The notes: generated by a model not told the origin, from the sequence alone. A DNA stretch of 64,000 nucleotides from DATJPY01 sp035506135 (GCA_035506135.1 DATJPY010000022.1:1-64000); one strand, 5' to 3'. Positions 8,826 through 17,573 are shown, counted from the stretch's first letter. Numbers and translations are program-made.

Positions 8826-9458
8826 ATGTCGCGCCGACTGCTACTCGCCATCGCCGTCCTGCTCGCGCCGGCTCCCGGCCGCGCCGAGCCGTGCTTCGCT
8901 CCGGCATCGATCGGAGACGGCTGGCCGATCGCCGCCCCCGGCAACATCGGCTTCGATGCGACGGCGCTGTGCGCCGCGCTCGCGGCGGTCGCGACCGGCG
9001 ACGCCAACGTCCACAGCGTGATCGTGGTGCGACACGGCTGGCTGGTCGCGGAGCTCTACCGCACGGGCCTCGATCGCTCCATCTGGAGCGTGACGGCGCA
9101 CGAGACGGCGTTCGGCCCGAACGATCTCCACGACCTTCGCTCGGTGAGCAAGAGCGTCGTGGGGCTGCTCGTCGGCATCGCGGTGCAGGACGGGCGGATC
9201 GCGAGCGTCGATGCACCCGTGCTCGGCTTCTTCCCGGAGTACGAAGACCTCCGCTCTCCCGAGCGCGAGGCGATCACCGTGGCGCACCTCCTCACGATGA
9301 GCAGCGGCCTCGACTGGAACGAGGAGCTCAGCTCCGGCCTCCGAGGCGACGACACCGGCTGCGCAGTGATCGGAGGCGGCGGCTCCCCTCTCCTCGCGCA
9401 ACGCCGGCCGCAAGCCGCCGAAAATCCTCGGCCTGCGCGGCCTAGGGCCGCGGCTTGA
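8826..9458 (+). pseudogene. serine hydrolase (class C beta-lactamase family), C-terminally truncated
   Basis: An exported beta-lactamase/DD-peptidase-fold protein of about 210 residues. It starts with a signal peptide (positive start, hydrophobic core, cut near GRAEP). The active-site SxxK reads SVSK in DLRSVSKSVVGLLVG, and the conserved VAHLLTMSSGLDWNEE follows. Homology ends about 20 residues later near base 9345; the rest is proline/arginine-rich with no family resemblance. Normal members run on for roughly 150-200 more residues containing the Tyr-x-Asn/Ser and HxG-like motifs, which are absent here. It is therefore most likely a decayed copy. The bases to 9526 hold nothing I recognise. 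Confidence 0.7.
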
Positions 9459-9526
9459 CTTCGCGGCTCGATCGGTGGGAGGATGGCCGCCATCGGCTCG
9501 CGGGTCCCTCTCCTCGGAACGGTGCC

Positions 9527-10105
9527 ATGATGTGCCGCGCTGCGTTGCTCGCTTCGGTCGTCCTGCTGCTGCTCCACTCCGCCGCCTCGGCCGCCGAGCT
9601 CCGGCCAGGGGATGCCTCGCCGCCGCTCGCGCTCGAGGACGTCAAGGGCCGCGCGCTCGCCGTCCCGTCTCCGGGCCACGTGATGTTGCTGTCGTTCGCC
9701 TCCCGGTCTACCGCGGAGGCGACGGGAGAGATCACCCGAGCGATCCGCGTGGACTATCCGGGGCTGGAGATCCTGTCGTTCATCGATCTCTCGGGCCTTC
9801 CCGGTTTCATGCACGCGATCGCGAGGGAGCGGATGGCGGCCCGCCAGGAGGGCGCGGTGAAGGCGACGCAGGCGGCCTTCGCCGCGGCGGGGCGAGAGGC
9901 GCCCGACGATCTCGATGCGCGCATCCACATCATTCCGGACTTCGACGCGAAGACCTGCGAGGCGTTCGGCGCGACCGACGCGGGCAACCAGCCGATGATC
10001 GTGCTGATCGGCAAGGATGGCCGCGTGAAGGCGATCTTCCAGCAGATGCCGTCGCTCGCCGAGGTGGAGGCCGCGGTCGCGAACGAGACCAGCAGCAAGC
10101 CTTGA
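9527..10105 (+). CDS. exported thioredoxin-like protein without CXXC
   Basis: A 192-residue protein. Residues 1-22 form a signal peptide ending in the ASAAE cleavage pattern. The mature part begins LRPGDASPPLALEDVKG, the classic opening of AhpC/TSA/TlpA-type proteins, then has a strand-helix-strand pattern with HVMLLSFASRST where the CXXC would be. It ends with NQPMIVLIGKDGRVKAIF, a typical cis-Pro/Gly region. The redox cysteines are missing; the one remaining Cys (in FDAKTCEAF) is far from the active-site loop. It is probably a periplasmic binding or scaffold protein of the thioredoxin fold (inference). ATG 9527 was chosen because the signal peptide starts there. Confidence 0.65.
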   Translation: MMCRAALLASVVLLLLHSAASAAELRPGDASPPLALEDVKGRALAVPSPGHVMLLSFASRSTAEATGEITRAIRVDYPGLEILSFIDLSGLPGFMHAIARERMAARQEGAVKATQAAFAAAGREAPDDLDARIHIIPDFDAKTCEAFGATDAGNQPMIVLIGKDGRVKAIFQQMPSLAEVEAAVANETSSKP

Positions 10106-10198
10106 TCACGGCTCCAGAGCGCAGCCCCAGGGGCAGGGCCCCGTGGGGTGGCACGCGACCCGACGAATAGAAGCCGAGGCTCGCCGTCCCAGGCCACG

Positions 10199-10633
10199 AT
10201 GCGTCGGAAGGCGGCGATCTCGACGGTGCTCGGCGTGCTCTTCGCGGTGGCAGCGCAGCCGGCGCTCGCGCGCGCCGAGGCGTCTCTCGAATCGGGCGCC
10301 CCGGCGATCGACGGCGGCGTCACCGCGCGCGAGCCCGAGTGGGCGCTCCGCCTTCCGCTGGCTCCATCCGCCCGACTCCAGCCCTACCTCGGCGTCGGCC
10401 GGCAGCCTGCCGAGATCGCGTGGAGCGCGGTGCCGCACCGCTTCACCACCAGCGAGCTCGACTCCGGGAGCATCGACGTGGGGACCGGCCTCCGCTGGAA
10501 GCTCGAGCCTCGCGTCGAACTCTTCGGCGAGTACGACATGCTCTCGATGCGCAACCCCGTGGACCAGGGGGAGCCCGGCCCCGGGCTCGTCGAGCGGCCC
10601 GCGGTCCGGGGCGGCCTCTCGATCCGCTTCTGA
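10199..10633 (+). CDS. small outer-membrane-like beta-barrel protein
   Basis: A 144-residue protein that begins with a clear signal peptide (MRRKAAISTVLG, then a hydrophobic core ending ALARAEA). The mature part alternates polar and hydrophobic residues, with strands such as LQPYLGVGR, IDVGTGLRWKL, VELFGEYDMLSM and a C-terminus GGLSIRF that ends in phenylalanine, as in outer-membrane barrel proteins. It is shorter than OmpX/OmpW-type proteins, so it may be a small barrel or a trimmed copy. ATG 10199 is preferred over an earlier in-frame start because it begins the signal peptide. No specific function can be assigned. Confidence 0.55.
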   Translation: MRRKAAISTVLGVLFAVAAQPALARAEASLESGAPAIDGGVTAREPEWALRLPLAPSARLQPYLGVGRQPAEIAWSAVPHRFTTSELDSGSIDVGTGLRWKLEPRVELFGEYDMLSMRNPVDQGEPGPGLVERPAVRGGLSIRF

Positions 10634-10690
10634 CGATACGCTGCGCTCCACGGCCTCGCGAGAGGCCTCGTTCCGTGCGAGAGTGGACGC

Positions 10691-11104
10691 ATGTCGGAGA
10701 ACTTGAAGCTCCTCGGAAGGTACAGCGCGGCGATGCAGTCGGGCGACGGCGCGGCGGTCTACGCGTTCTGGGCGCCCGAGTTCCACAGCCACGTGACGGA
10801 GCGCGTGTCACCGGATCGCGTCGGGCAGGACGTGCGCAGCGACGAGCAGCGCTGGTGGCGGGAGGCCAAGTCCGCGTTCCCCGACATGACGTTCCACGTG
10901 AACCTCCTCATCGAGAAGGGCGATCTGGTCGTCTCGAACTGGACGCTCAGGGGAACGCACACCGGCGCGGCGTTCTACGACGTGGAGCCGTCGGGCCGAC
11001 CCGTCGAGATCAACGGGACCGCGATCCTCCGCATCCGCGACGGCCAGATCGTCGAGCACTGGGGCGGCCCGCACTGCCAGCGCGGGCTCGGCCTGATCCG
11101 CTAG
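10691..11104 (+). CDS. SnoaL-like (NTF2-fold) protein
   Basis: A 137-residue protein with the cone-shaped NTF2/SnoaL fold signature. An N-terminal helix is followed by GDGAAVYAFWAPEFHSHV, a middle strand VSNWTLRGTHTGAAF, and the C-terminal GTAILRIRDGQIVEHWGG. The WTLRGTHTG and RIRDGQIVEHW strings are typical of SnoaL-like polyketide-cyclase/ester-cyclase family proteins. These act as small aldol cyclases, isomerases or hydratases, or simply bind ligands; catalytic residues cannot be assigned with confidence. It converges with the amidohydrolase at 11123, with 18 bases between stops. Confidence 0.78.
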   Translation: MSENLKLLGRYSAAMQSGDGAAVYAFWAPEFHSHVTERVSPDRVGQDVRSDEQRWWREAKSAFPDMTFHVNLLIEKGDLVVSNWTLRGTHTGAAFYDVEPSGRPVEINGTAILRIRDGQIVEHWGGPHCQRGLGLIR

Positions 11105-11122
11105 GAGCCGCGCCCGCTCGGA

Positions 11123-12316
11123 TCAGACGCGCGACGGCTTCACCAGCCTCATGCCGTTCTCTCGCATCACGAGGCGGACCTCGTCGCGCGAGAAGCCGTC
11201 GAGGTCGTTCACGAAGGTCACCGGCTCGGCGAGGCCCTCGCCGTGCGGGAAGTCCGAGCCGAAGAGCATGTGGTCGGCGCCGATCTCGTCCCGCAGGGCC
11301 GGCAAGGGGTCTTCGTAGTACGGCGACACCCAGACGTGACGGCAGAAGGCCTCGACCGGATCCGACTGGAAGGCGAACGGCATCTGTCCGTAGGCCTTCC
11401 TCAGCTTCGCGAGGAGGCCCGGCACCCAGGAGCTGCCCGTCTCGATGGTGGCGACGCGCAGGCTGGGGAAGCGGTCGAAGAGGTTGCCGCACAGCAGCGC
11501 CGCGAGCAGGTCCGAGATCGGCTGGGCGGACATGCACAGGCGCAGCGGGTGGAAGTCGAAGGACTTGAAGTCGCCGCCGATACCCCAGGCCTCGAGGAAC
11601 TTGAAGTAGCCCGAGTCGCCGGAGTGGTAGGCGACGGTGATGCCCGCCTCGTTGACGCGCGACCAGAAGGGGTCGAAGCGCGGGTGCGCCGGCGAGAAGC
11701 CGCCGGCGCGCGTCATCACCGGTGCAGCCCGCATCACCACCGTGCGGGCGTCGCGGGAGAGCGCCCACTCGAGCTCCGCCACCGCGGCGTCCACGTCCAC
11801 CAGCGTGATGTAGGGTGCCGCGAACAGGCGCCCTCGATAGGCGAAGCCCCAGTCCTCGTCGAGCCATCGGTTGAAGGCCCGGAAGGCGGCAACCAGCGCC
11901 TCGGGATCGTCGATCAGCGACTCCTCCATGCCCACGCCGAGCGTCGGGAAGAGGAAGCAGGCCTCGAGCTCCTGCGCGTCCATCAGCGCGAGGCGCGCGT
12001 CGCGGTTGCGATAGGCCGGGTTGATCGGCTCGAGCTCGCCGAAGATCTCGCGGATGCTCTTGGCCTCGGGGTTCCTGCCGCGGAAGTACTCGTCGAGGCA
12101 GCCGGGCTTTGCGACCGGATCGAAGGTCGGGTTCGGGATGAAGCGGTTCACCTTGCCGCCGACCAGCAGCGTGCGGCGACCGTTCACGTCCGCCCACTGC
12201 ATCGCGCGCCGTGCCATGCGCGGGTCGATGTGCCGGGTGAAGGCGTCCTCGGCCTCGTAGTAGTGGTTGTCGGCGTCGAAGGCGCGGAAGCCGAGGGGGC
12301 CGGCGGCGTGGCTCAT
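11123..12316 (-). CDS. amidohydrolase family 2 protein (TIM-barrel metal hydrolase/decarboxylase)
   Basis: A 397-residue amidohydrolase-2 protein. The N-terminal metal site reads FDADNHYYE rather than the classic HxH, a form common in this subgroup. The barrel histidine lies in TVAYHSGDSGYF, and the C-terminal metal Asp in LFGSDFPHGEG. Family members include decarboxylases and ring-opening hydrolases; this variant has no known substrate. ATG at 12316 has GGAGAG about ten bases upstream. It is divergent from the SDR at 12420, sharing a 103-base intergenic region. The gene tail at 18560-18706 belongs to the same family. Confidence 0.83.
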   Translation of the reverse strand: MSHAAGPLGFRAFDADNHYYEAEDAFTRHIDPRMARRAMQWADVNGRRTLLVGGKVNRFIPNPTFDPVAKPGCLDEYFRGRNPEAKSIREIFGELEPINPAYRNRDARLALMDAQELEACFLFPTLGVGMEESLIDDPEALVAAFRAFNRWLDEDWGFAYRGRLFAAPYITLVDVDAAVAELEWALSRDARTVVMRAAPVMTRAGGFSPAHPRFDPFWSRVNEAGITVAYHSGDSGYFKFLEAWGIGGDFKSFDFHPLRLCMSAQPISDLLAALLCGNLFDRFPSLRVATIETGSSWVPGLLAKLRKAYGQMPFAFQSDPVEAFCRHVWVSPYYEDPLPALRDEIGADHMLFGSDFPHGEGLAEPVTFVNDLDGFSRDEVRLVMRENGMRLVKPSRV

Positions 12317-12331
12317 CGGGGGCTCTCCTGC

Positions 12332-12360
12332 TTGACCGGGGGTCCGGGGTTGGATACTAG
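12332..12360 (+). promoter_or_regulatory. possible sigma-70 promoter for the SDR at 12420
   Basis: TTGACC at 12332-12337 matches five of six -35 bases. GATACT at 12353-12358 (15-base spacer) or TACTAG at 12355-12360 (17-base spacer) could serve as -10. It lies 60 bases before ATG 12420 in the intergenic space of a divergent pair. Spacing or -10 quality is imperfect in either reading. Confidence 0.3.
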
Positions 12361-12419
12361 CGGAGCGGCTCCGAGCCTCTCCACGGCGACGCCGAAGCCG
12401 CCCCGCGAGGAGGATTCGA

Positions 12420-13292
12420 ATGCAGGAGGTCGAGGGCAAGGTCGCCGTGATCACGGGCGCGGCCAGCGGAATCGGCCGCGCGATGGCGCGGGTGTTCGGC
12501 GCTGCGGGCATGAGGGTCGCGCTCGCCGACGTCGAGGCGGGCGCGCTCCGGGAGGCGCGCGCGGAGATCGCGGCCGACGGAGTCGAGGCCGCCGCGTTCG
12601 CGTGCGACGTCTCGCAGGCCGACGCGGTGCGCAAGCTCGCCGAGGATGCATTGTCGGCCTTCGGCAGGATCCACGTCGTCTGCAACAACGCGGGCGTCTT
12701 CTGCGGCGGCACCACCTGGGGGACGTCGGTCAACGACTACGAGTGGATCCTCCGGGTCAACGTCTGGGGCGTGATCCACGGCCTTCGAACCTTCGTCCCG
12801 ATCCTGCTCGAGCAGAACGAGCCGGCGCACGTGGTCAACACGGCCTCGATGGCGGGGCTCACGACCGGCCCGCTGACCGCCGCCTACTTCATGAGCAAGC
12901 ACGCAGCGGTGGCGCTCTCGGAGAGCCTCTTTCACGAGCTCGCGATGCGCCCGGGCTGTCCGGTCGGCGTCTCCGTCCTGTGTCCGGAGCTCGTCCGGAC
13001 GCGAATCTTCGAGGCCGAGCGCAACCGCCCGCCGCACCTGAAGCGCGACGCTGCGGAGGATCTTCCGGAGGAGACGAAGCAGCTCGAGACCACGGTCGGC
13101 AGCTTCGCCTCGCTGGGCGTGGACCCTCGCGTCCTCGCCGAGCGGACGCTCGCGGCGATTCGCGAGGACCGCTTCTGGATCCTCCCGCCGGAAGGCGACC
13201 CGTGGCGCGTCGCCGCACGCCTGCGCAACCGGAGCATTGACGACGGAGCCAACCCGACGCTCGGCGGTGCGCTCGCCGGCGAGGGGCTATGA
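12420..13292 (+). CDS. short-chain dehydrogenase/reductase
   Basis: A 290-residue classical SDR. The cofactor motif TGAASGIG is near the N-terminus, the NNAG motif is in VVCNNAGVF, a serine in NTASMAGL supplies the catalytic Ser, and the active-site YxxxK reads YFMSK. Asp38-like acidic residues after the second strand (LADVEAG) suggest NAD(H) preference. The C-terminal extension is longer than in most SDRs and probably forms the substrate lid. ATG follows a GAGGAG site. The 3' end overlaps the convergent DAO-type gene by six bases. Likely substrate: a secondary alcohol or ketone; not identifiable further. Confidence 0.87.
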   Translation: MQEVEGKVAVITGAASGIGRAMARVFGAAGMRVALADVEAGALREARAEIAADGVEAAAFACDVSQADAVRKLAEDALSAFGRIHVVCNNAGVFCGGTTWGTSVNDYEWILRVNVWGVIHGLRTFVPILLEQNEPAHVVNTASMAGLTTGPLTAAYFMSKHAAVALSESLFHELAMRPGCPVGVSVLCPELVRTRIFEAERNRPPHLKRDAAEDLPEETKQLETTVGSFASLGVDPRVLAERTLAAIREDRFWILPPEGDPWRVAARLRNRSIDDGANPTLGGALAGEGL

Positions 13293-14627
13293 GCGCGTTC
13301 GGATCTGCCGGTCTGTCCGTCGATCGATCGCGGCGAAGAGCGCGAGCAGGCCTCGCGCCGCAAGCCAGAGCAAGGGCTCGGGGGGAAGCGTCGGCGCCGG
13401 CTTCGGGAAGACGCGCGCCCACTCATTGTCGCGGCCGGTGATCGAGTCGGCGAGGATTTCACCTACCGCGGTCGCCTGCGCCACCCCGTGCCCGTTGTAG
13501 CCGAGCGCGTGCCACTGTCGCCCATCGCTCGCGTGCGCGCCGATCGACGGCAGGAAGCTCAGCGTCATCGCGATCCAGCCGCCCCAGAAGCGCGCGATCG
13601 GTAGCTTCGCGAGCGCGGGGAAGCGATCGCGGAAGCCGCGCACGATCACGTCCTGACAGGGCGCATCCGGTCCTCCGTATCCGGCGGGGCGTGCGCCCCA
13701 GTGGTAGCGAGGCCCCTTCGAGCCGCCGATGATCGTGCGGCGGGCGGTCAGGCGATAGCTCTCGAGGATCTCGTGTGCGGTGTACACGCCCTCGCGTCGA
13801 GGCCAGCCGCCGATCGCCGCGAGCTGCACGTCGTCGAGCGGCTCGGTCTCGAAGAGCGTCACGTAGAGCGGAACGAGCTTGGCGCCGGGCGACCCGATCT
13901 CGCGCGTCCAGGCATTGGTCGCCATCACGACGCGCTCGGCGCGCACGTCGCCCTGGGCAGTGCGCACGACCGGCGCGGAGCCCTCGTCGATTCGCGTCAC
14001 GCGCGTTCCCTCGTGGATCCGAACGCCCGCGGCGAGGGCGGCGCGGCGCAGGCCGAGCACGAGCTTGCCTGGGTCGAGTGTTCCGCCCGCACCTTCGAGC
14101 GCCCCGGAGAGGAAGGCCGGCGGAAGGCCGCGCGCGCGCATCTCCTCGCGCTCCAGGAAGCGCACGTTCGAGCCGACCGTGCCCGCCAGCTCCGCCGCGC
14201 GGCGAAGGCGCTTCTCCTGCTTCGGGTGCACGACGGCCATCACGTTGCCGCTCGGCGCGTAGTCGCACGCGATGCCGAGCTCGGCGATGAGCTCCTCGGT
14301 ACGGTGCACGCAGTGGTCGGCGAAGCGCACGATCGCCGCGGTCCGCTCCCGGCCGTAGAGCATGAGGAGCGTCGGCAGGTCCTTGCCGATCGTCGGGGTC
14401 AGGTGCCCCGCGTTGCGACCGCTGGCGCCGAAGCCGCAGAACTCGCGCTCGAGCACCACGGCATCGACGCCCGAACGCTTCAGTGCGAGCGCCGTGGAAA
14501 GACCGGTGAGCCCGCCGCCCACGATCGCGACGTCGGCGCGCGCGTCGCCGGCGAGCGTCGGCTCGCGTTCCGGCGGCGACTCCAGGTAGGCGCTGATCGG
14601 CAGGAAGGGAGCCGAGAAGTCGTCCAT
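13287..14627 (-). CDS. FAD-dependent oxidase, DAO/PuuB-like
   Basis: A 446-residue D-amino-acid-oxidase superfamily protein. The FAD fold is VAIVGGGLTGLSTALALKRSG, with LEREFCGFGASGRNAGHL right after; this GASGRNAG pattern is typical of gamma-glutamylputrescine oxidase (PuuB/OrdL)-like enzymes. The C-terminal FAD contact is HALGYNGHGVAQ. Such enzymes oxidise primary or secondary amines to imines with hydrogen peroxide release. ATG 14627 has GAGGG about eleven bases upstream and fits the family N-terminus; an earlier start at 14690 would overlap the upstream gene. It lies 59 bases behind the hydrolase, so co-transcription is possible but not certain. Confidence 0.83.
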   Translation of the reverse strand: MDDFSAPFLPISAYLESPPEREPTLAGDARADVAIVGGGLTGLSTALALKRSGVDAVVLEREFCGFGASGRNAGHLTPTIGKDLPTLLMLYGRERTAAIVRFADHCVHRTEELIAELGIACDYAPSGNVMAVVHPKQEKRLRRAAELAGTVGSNVRFLEREEMRARGLPPAFLSGALEGAGGTLDPGKLVLGLRRAALAAGVRIHEGTRVTRIDEGSAPVVRTAQGDVRAERVVMATNAWTREIGSPGAKLVPLYVTLFETEPLDDVQLAAIGGWPRREGVYTAHEILESYRLTARRTIIGGSKGPRYHWGARPAGYGGPDAPCQDVIVRGFRDRFPALAKLPIARFWGGWIAMTLSFLPSIGAHASDGRQWHALGYNGHGVAQATAVGEILADSITGRDNEWARVFPKPAPTLPPEPLLWLAARGLLALFAAIDRRTDRQIRTRS

Positions 14628-14686
14628 CGTGTCGATCCCTCGCGAACGGAGCGCTCCGGGCGGGCTCATGGCGCCGACGGACGATC

Positions 14687-15649
14687 TCAAACCCTGGGCA
14701 GCGTCGCCGCCCAGCGCGCGAGCGTGTCCGCGAAGAGCCGCGGGTCCTGGCCGTGCATCGAATGGCCCACGGTCGGGAACGACTGGTAGTCGACGGCGCC
14801 GCCCGCGGCGCCGAGCAGCTCGCGCACCCGCACAGCCTGCACGTCGGAGAGCGCTCCCATGAGCTCACCCGTCGCCTCGTCCACCCGGCGGAAGTGATGC
14901 GTCAGGAGAACGGGCACCTTCACGCTCGCGAGCATCCGCGCGTGGTCGCAGCTCGCGGCCACCGTGCCGGTCCAGAACGCGCGGGCCCACTCGGGGTCGT
15001 ACTCCTTCAGGTTCTGGGGCGGCTCGGGCTTCGCGATGGCGGAGAAGAGCGCTGCGAGCCACGCAGGCAGCTCGCGCGGAGCGGCGGCCAACATGCCGTC
15101 CCAGTCGCCGAGGCTCCACTGATCGCCGAGGTGCTTGCTCCAGAGCGCGAACATCGGGCCGATGCTCTGGCGCACCGACGGGCCGCACGCGGGATTCACC
15201 TCCGAGGCGAAGAGCGGCGGGTCCTCGTAGAGCGCGCCGCGGACCTGCCCCGGCCTCGCGTACGCCGAGAGCCACGCGGCGAGCACGCCACCGGAGGAGA
15301 GGCCGCTCACGATCGCGGGCCGGCTCACCGCTCCGTCGAGGAAGCGCACGAGGTCGTTGCCCATGTTGTCGAGCGTGTAGCGGCCGGGCGTCCTCGAGGA
15401 GCGGCCCTGTCCGCGCAGATCGACCGCGAAGGCCTGGAAGTGCTCCGCGAGCAGCGGCATCGCCTGCTCGTACCCCCACCACGACTCCGTCTGTCCGGGG
15501 ATCAGGAGCAGGGCCGGCTTGTCCGGCGCGCCCGCGACCGCGTAGTTCATCGACACCTCGCCGGTGTCGAAGGTCCGCTCGGGGAAGGCGTGGGGGACGT
15601 AGGTCGCCTCGGGACGATGCGGGCCGAAGGCGTTGGCGAAGCGGCTCAT
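14687..15649 (-). CDS. alpha/beta hydrolase in extradiol-dioxygenase operon
   Basis: A 320-residue alpha/beta hydrolase. The N-terminal strand leads to LLIPGQTESWWGY (oxyanion region near 50), the nucleophile elbow is GLSSGG at 116-121 (Ser118), and the histidine is in FPTVGHSMHG. In meta-cleavage pathways the ring-opened product is split by a C-C hydrolase of this fold, and the gene sits downstream of an extradiol dioxygenase. The elbow sequence and the HGxG region are not those of well-known BphD/HsaD enzymes, so the role is inferred from context. Its start ATG overlaps the amidohydrolase stop (ATGA at 15646-15649), showing translational coupling. Confidence 0.83.
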   Translation of the reverse strand: MSRFANAFGPHRPEATYVPHAFPERTFDTGEVSMNYAVAGAPDKPALLLIPGQTESWWGYEQAMPLLAEHFQAFAVDLRGQGRSSRTPGRYTLDNMGNDLVRFLDGAVSRPAIVSGLSSGGVLAAWLSAYARPGQVRGALYEDPPLFASEVNPACGPSVRQSIGPMFALWSKHLGDQWSLGDWDGMLAAAPRELPAWLAALFSAIAKPEPPQNLKEYDPEWARAFWTGTVAASCDHARMLASVKVPVLLTHHFRRVDEATGELMGALSDVQAVRVRELLGAAGGAVDYQSFPTVGHSMHGQDPRLFADTLARWAATLPRV

Positions 15650-16596
15650 GCGCTCCTCCGGAGCCGCGGGAAGAGGGGCTCCGCCGCACCCCGGTCGATC
15701 GACGCGCGCTGCGCACCCGAGAGTGGGAAGCTCTCGTAGAGCCCCGCGAATGCCGCGACGGCAGCGGCCGGCGCGTAGGGGAAGTCGCTCCCGTAGTGTA
15801 CGTGGTCGGGCTCCGCGAACGCGAGCAGGCTCGGGAGGGCAGCCGGGCTGCTCGAGAGCGCGACGTCGAAGTGGAAGCGCTTGAGGCGCGCCATGCCTTC
15901 GAGCGGATTCCCGGACGCCGAGCCTGCGATCGCGATGCGATACGCCGCGTAGGGCACGAAGCCGCCTGCGTGCGACAGGATCACCTTCAGGTCGGGACAG
16001 CGGTCGAGCGTGCCCGAGCGGCAGAGGTTGATCGCGGCGCGCGTCGTGTCGAGCAGGAAGTCGGCCACGAATGCGGGTACACCCGGGAGCGGCTCGATCC
16101 CCGGGAGGATCGAGGGATGCACGAAGACGACGGCCCGCCGGCGGTTCAGCTCGTCGAAGAGAGGGTCGAAGCGCGGGTCGCCGAGATAGACGCCGCGGCT
16201 ATTCGCCAGCAGGACGACGCCGTCGGCGCGCAGCGTGTCGAACGCGTAGGCCAGCTCGTTGAGCGCGCCGTCCACGTCGGGCAGCGTGAGCGTGGCGAAG
16301 AATCCGAACCGGGACGGATGGTCGTGGACGATCTTCGCGGCGATCTCGTTGACCTCGCGCGCGCGGGTGCGCGCCTCGCCCTCCTCGCCGAGGTGCACGC
16401 CCGGCGTCGAGACCGACAGGATCGCCGTCTCCACGCCGCGCGCGTCCATCACCTCGAGCGACGCCTCGGCGCTCCAGTCCGGGATGGGCAGGCCGCCCGC
16501 CGCGAGGCCGCGAGCGCGGAGCCAGCTCGCGTAGGAGGCCGGCACCATGTGGTGGTGCACGTCGATGCGCCTCGGGCCGGGCGCGGGCGAGCTCAT
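15646..16596 (-). CDS. amidohydrolase family 2 protein, ACMSD-like
   Basis: A 316-residue TIM-barrel metal enzyme. The first metal motif HxH is in IDVHHHMVP (His14/His16). Further ligands are seen in VVFVHPSILPG, KVILSHAGGF and HYGSDFPYAP (Asp). The order and spacing match the ACMSD/gamma-resorcylate decarboxylase branch, which decarboxylates or hydrates ring-cleavage products. It sits between an extradiol dioxygenase and an alpha/beta hydrolase and overlaps both by four bases (ATGA at each junction), so it almost certainly acts on a product of that pathway. Exact reaction unknown. Confidence 0.85.
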   Translation of the reverse strand: MSSPAPGPRRIDVHHHMVPASYASWLRARGLAAGGLPIPDWSAEASLEVMDARGVETAILSVSTPGVHLGEEGEARTRAREVNEIAAKIVHDHPSRFGFFATLTLPDVDGALNELAYAFDTLRADGVVLLANSRGVYLGDPRFDPLFDELNRRRAVVFVHPSILPGIEPLPGVPAFVADFLLDTTRAAINLCRSGTLDRCPDLKVILSHAGGFVPYAAYRIAIAGSASGNPLEGMARLKRFHFDVALSSSPAALPSLLAFAEPDHVHYGSDFPYAPAAAVAAFAGLYESFPLSGAQRASIDRGAAEPLFPRLRRSA

Positions 16597-17501
16597 CGCT
16601 TCGCAGCGGCCTCGAACGGACGCGCGACGCCCGGCGGCAGCGGCGTCGCCGGCGGATGGTGACCCCAGATGCTCGTCGAGTCGTACGAGCCCGCCACCCA
16701 GCTCGCCTCGTCCTCGATGAGACGGCCGCCCCAGCCGTACTCGATCTCGAAGCCCGACGGAGTGCGCAGGTAGAACGACGTCATGTGGTCGTTCGAGTGG
16801 CGCCCGAGCGACATCGTGATGGGGATCCCGCGCCGCTGGCACAGGTCGAGGGCCGTGCCCACGTCGTCGATCGAGCCGACCTCGAGCATCACGTGGTGCA
16901 GGCCGACGACGCCGGGCACTCCGGCGAGCGCGACCGAGTGATGTCGCGGGTTGCAGTGCAGGAAGCGCACGTGGATGCCGGCGTCGACCCGGTCGGAGAG
17001 CCGGAAGCCGAGGACGCGCGTGTAGAACGCCTGCGCGCGCTCGAGGTCCGGCACGATCAGCACGGCGTGTCCGAGCCCGCCGCGGCCCGTCACGAAGCCC
17101 GACATCGCCCGGCCCGGCCGGAAGGACGAGGGGCGCGCGAGCTGACCCCACGCTAGCTCGTGTCGGAACCCGAACGGGTCGACGAACCACGCGAGGTCGG
17201 CGACGGCGCGCTCCGCGGCGAGCTCCGGTCCGCCACGCTCCACCGTGAGCCCCTCCTTCTCGAGCGCGGCGGCAGCGGCGTCGAGAGCGACGGGGCCCGC
17301 CACCGTCCAGCCCAGGTACGCGAGGTCATCGCGCTCGCCCGGGTGGACGGCGATGCGGTGCGCGGCGTCGTCGATGCGCAGCCGCACCGCGCCGTCGGGC
17401 CCGCGCCCGGCGAGCTCGAGGCCGAGCACCTCGGGAGCGAACGTGAGCCACTCCTCCGCCTTCGGAGACGCGAGGCCGATGTAGCCGAGCGATTCGATCA
17501 C
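16593..17501 (-). CDS. type I extradiol catechol dioxygenase (BphC/HsaC-like)
   Basis: A 302-residue two-domain vicinal-oxygen-chelate enzyme. The iron ligands expected for the family are visible in the C-terminal domain: His145 (GGLGHAV), His203 (LHHVMLE) and Glu254 (EIEYGW). The active-site residues are also kept: His in NPRHHSV and His239 plus Tyr in HSNDHMTSFY. An intact iron(II) meta-cleaving dioxygenase for a substituted or bicyclic catechol is therefore strongly supported. GTG at 17501 is the only reasonable start. It is the first gene of a coupled minus-strand operon and lies opposite the TetR gene, 48 bases from the palindromic operator. Confidence 0.93.
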   Translation of the reverse strand: MIESLGYIGLASPKAEEWLTFAPEVLGLELAGRGPDGAVRLRIDDAAHRIAVHPGERDDLAYLGWTVAGPVALDAAAAALEKEGLTVERGGPELAAERAVADLAWFVDPFGFRHELAWGQLARPSSFRPGRAMSGFVTGRGGLGHAVLIVPDLERAQAFYTRVLGFRLSDRVDAGIHVRFLHCNPRHHSVALAGVPGVVGLHHVMLEVGSIDDVGTALDLCQRRGIPITMSLGRHSNDHMTSFYLRTPSGFEIEYGWGGRLIEDEASWVAGSYDSTSIWGHHPPATPLPPGVARPFEAAAKR

Positions 17502-17549
17502 GGTTCGACCTCCTGCCCTTCCGTCACGCGCGGGTCGGCGCGCTCTCTT

Positions 17550-17573
17550 GTTCTGTAGTGATCGCTACAGTAC
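17550..17573. promoter_or_regulatory. 24-bp palindromic operator between TetR gene and dioxygenase operon
   Basis: The two arms CTGTAG (17553-17558) and CTACAG (17565-17570) are exact inverted repeats around a GATC core. Adding the outer GT/AC pairs, 10 of 12 positions pair across 24 bases. The element lies 48 bases before the dioxygenase start (minus strand) and 32 bases before the TetR start (plus strand). This is the usual place for a TetR-family operator controlling both directions. Binding by the adjacent TetR is inference, but the symmetry is seen directly. Confidence 0.8.

Noticed and set aside
10149..10164. A TGGCACG sequence upstream of the small outer-membrane-like gene
   Set aside because: The -24 part of a sigma-54 promoter is perfect, but the -12 GC is missing (reads GA), so it is not a promoter by this criterion.
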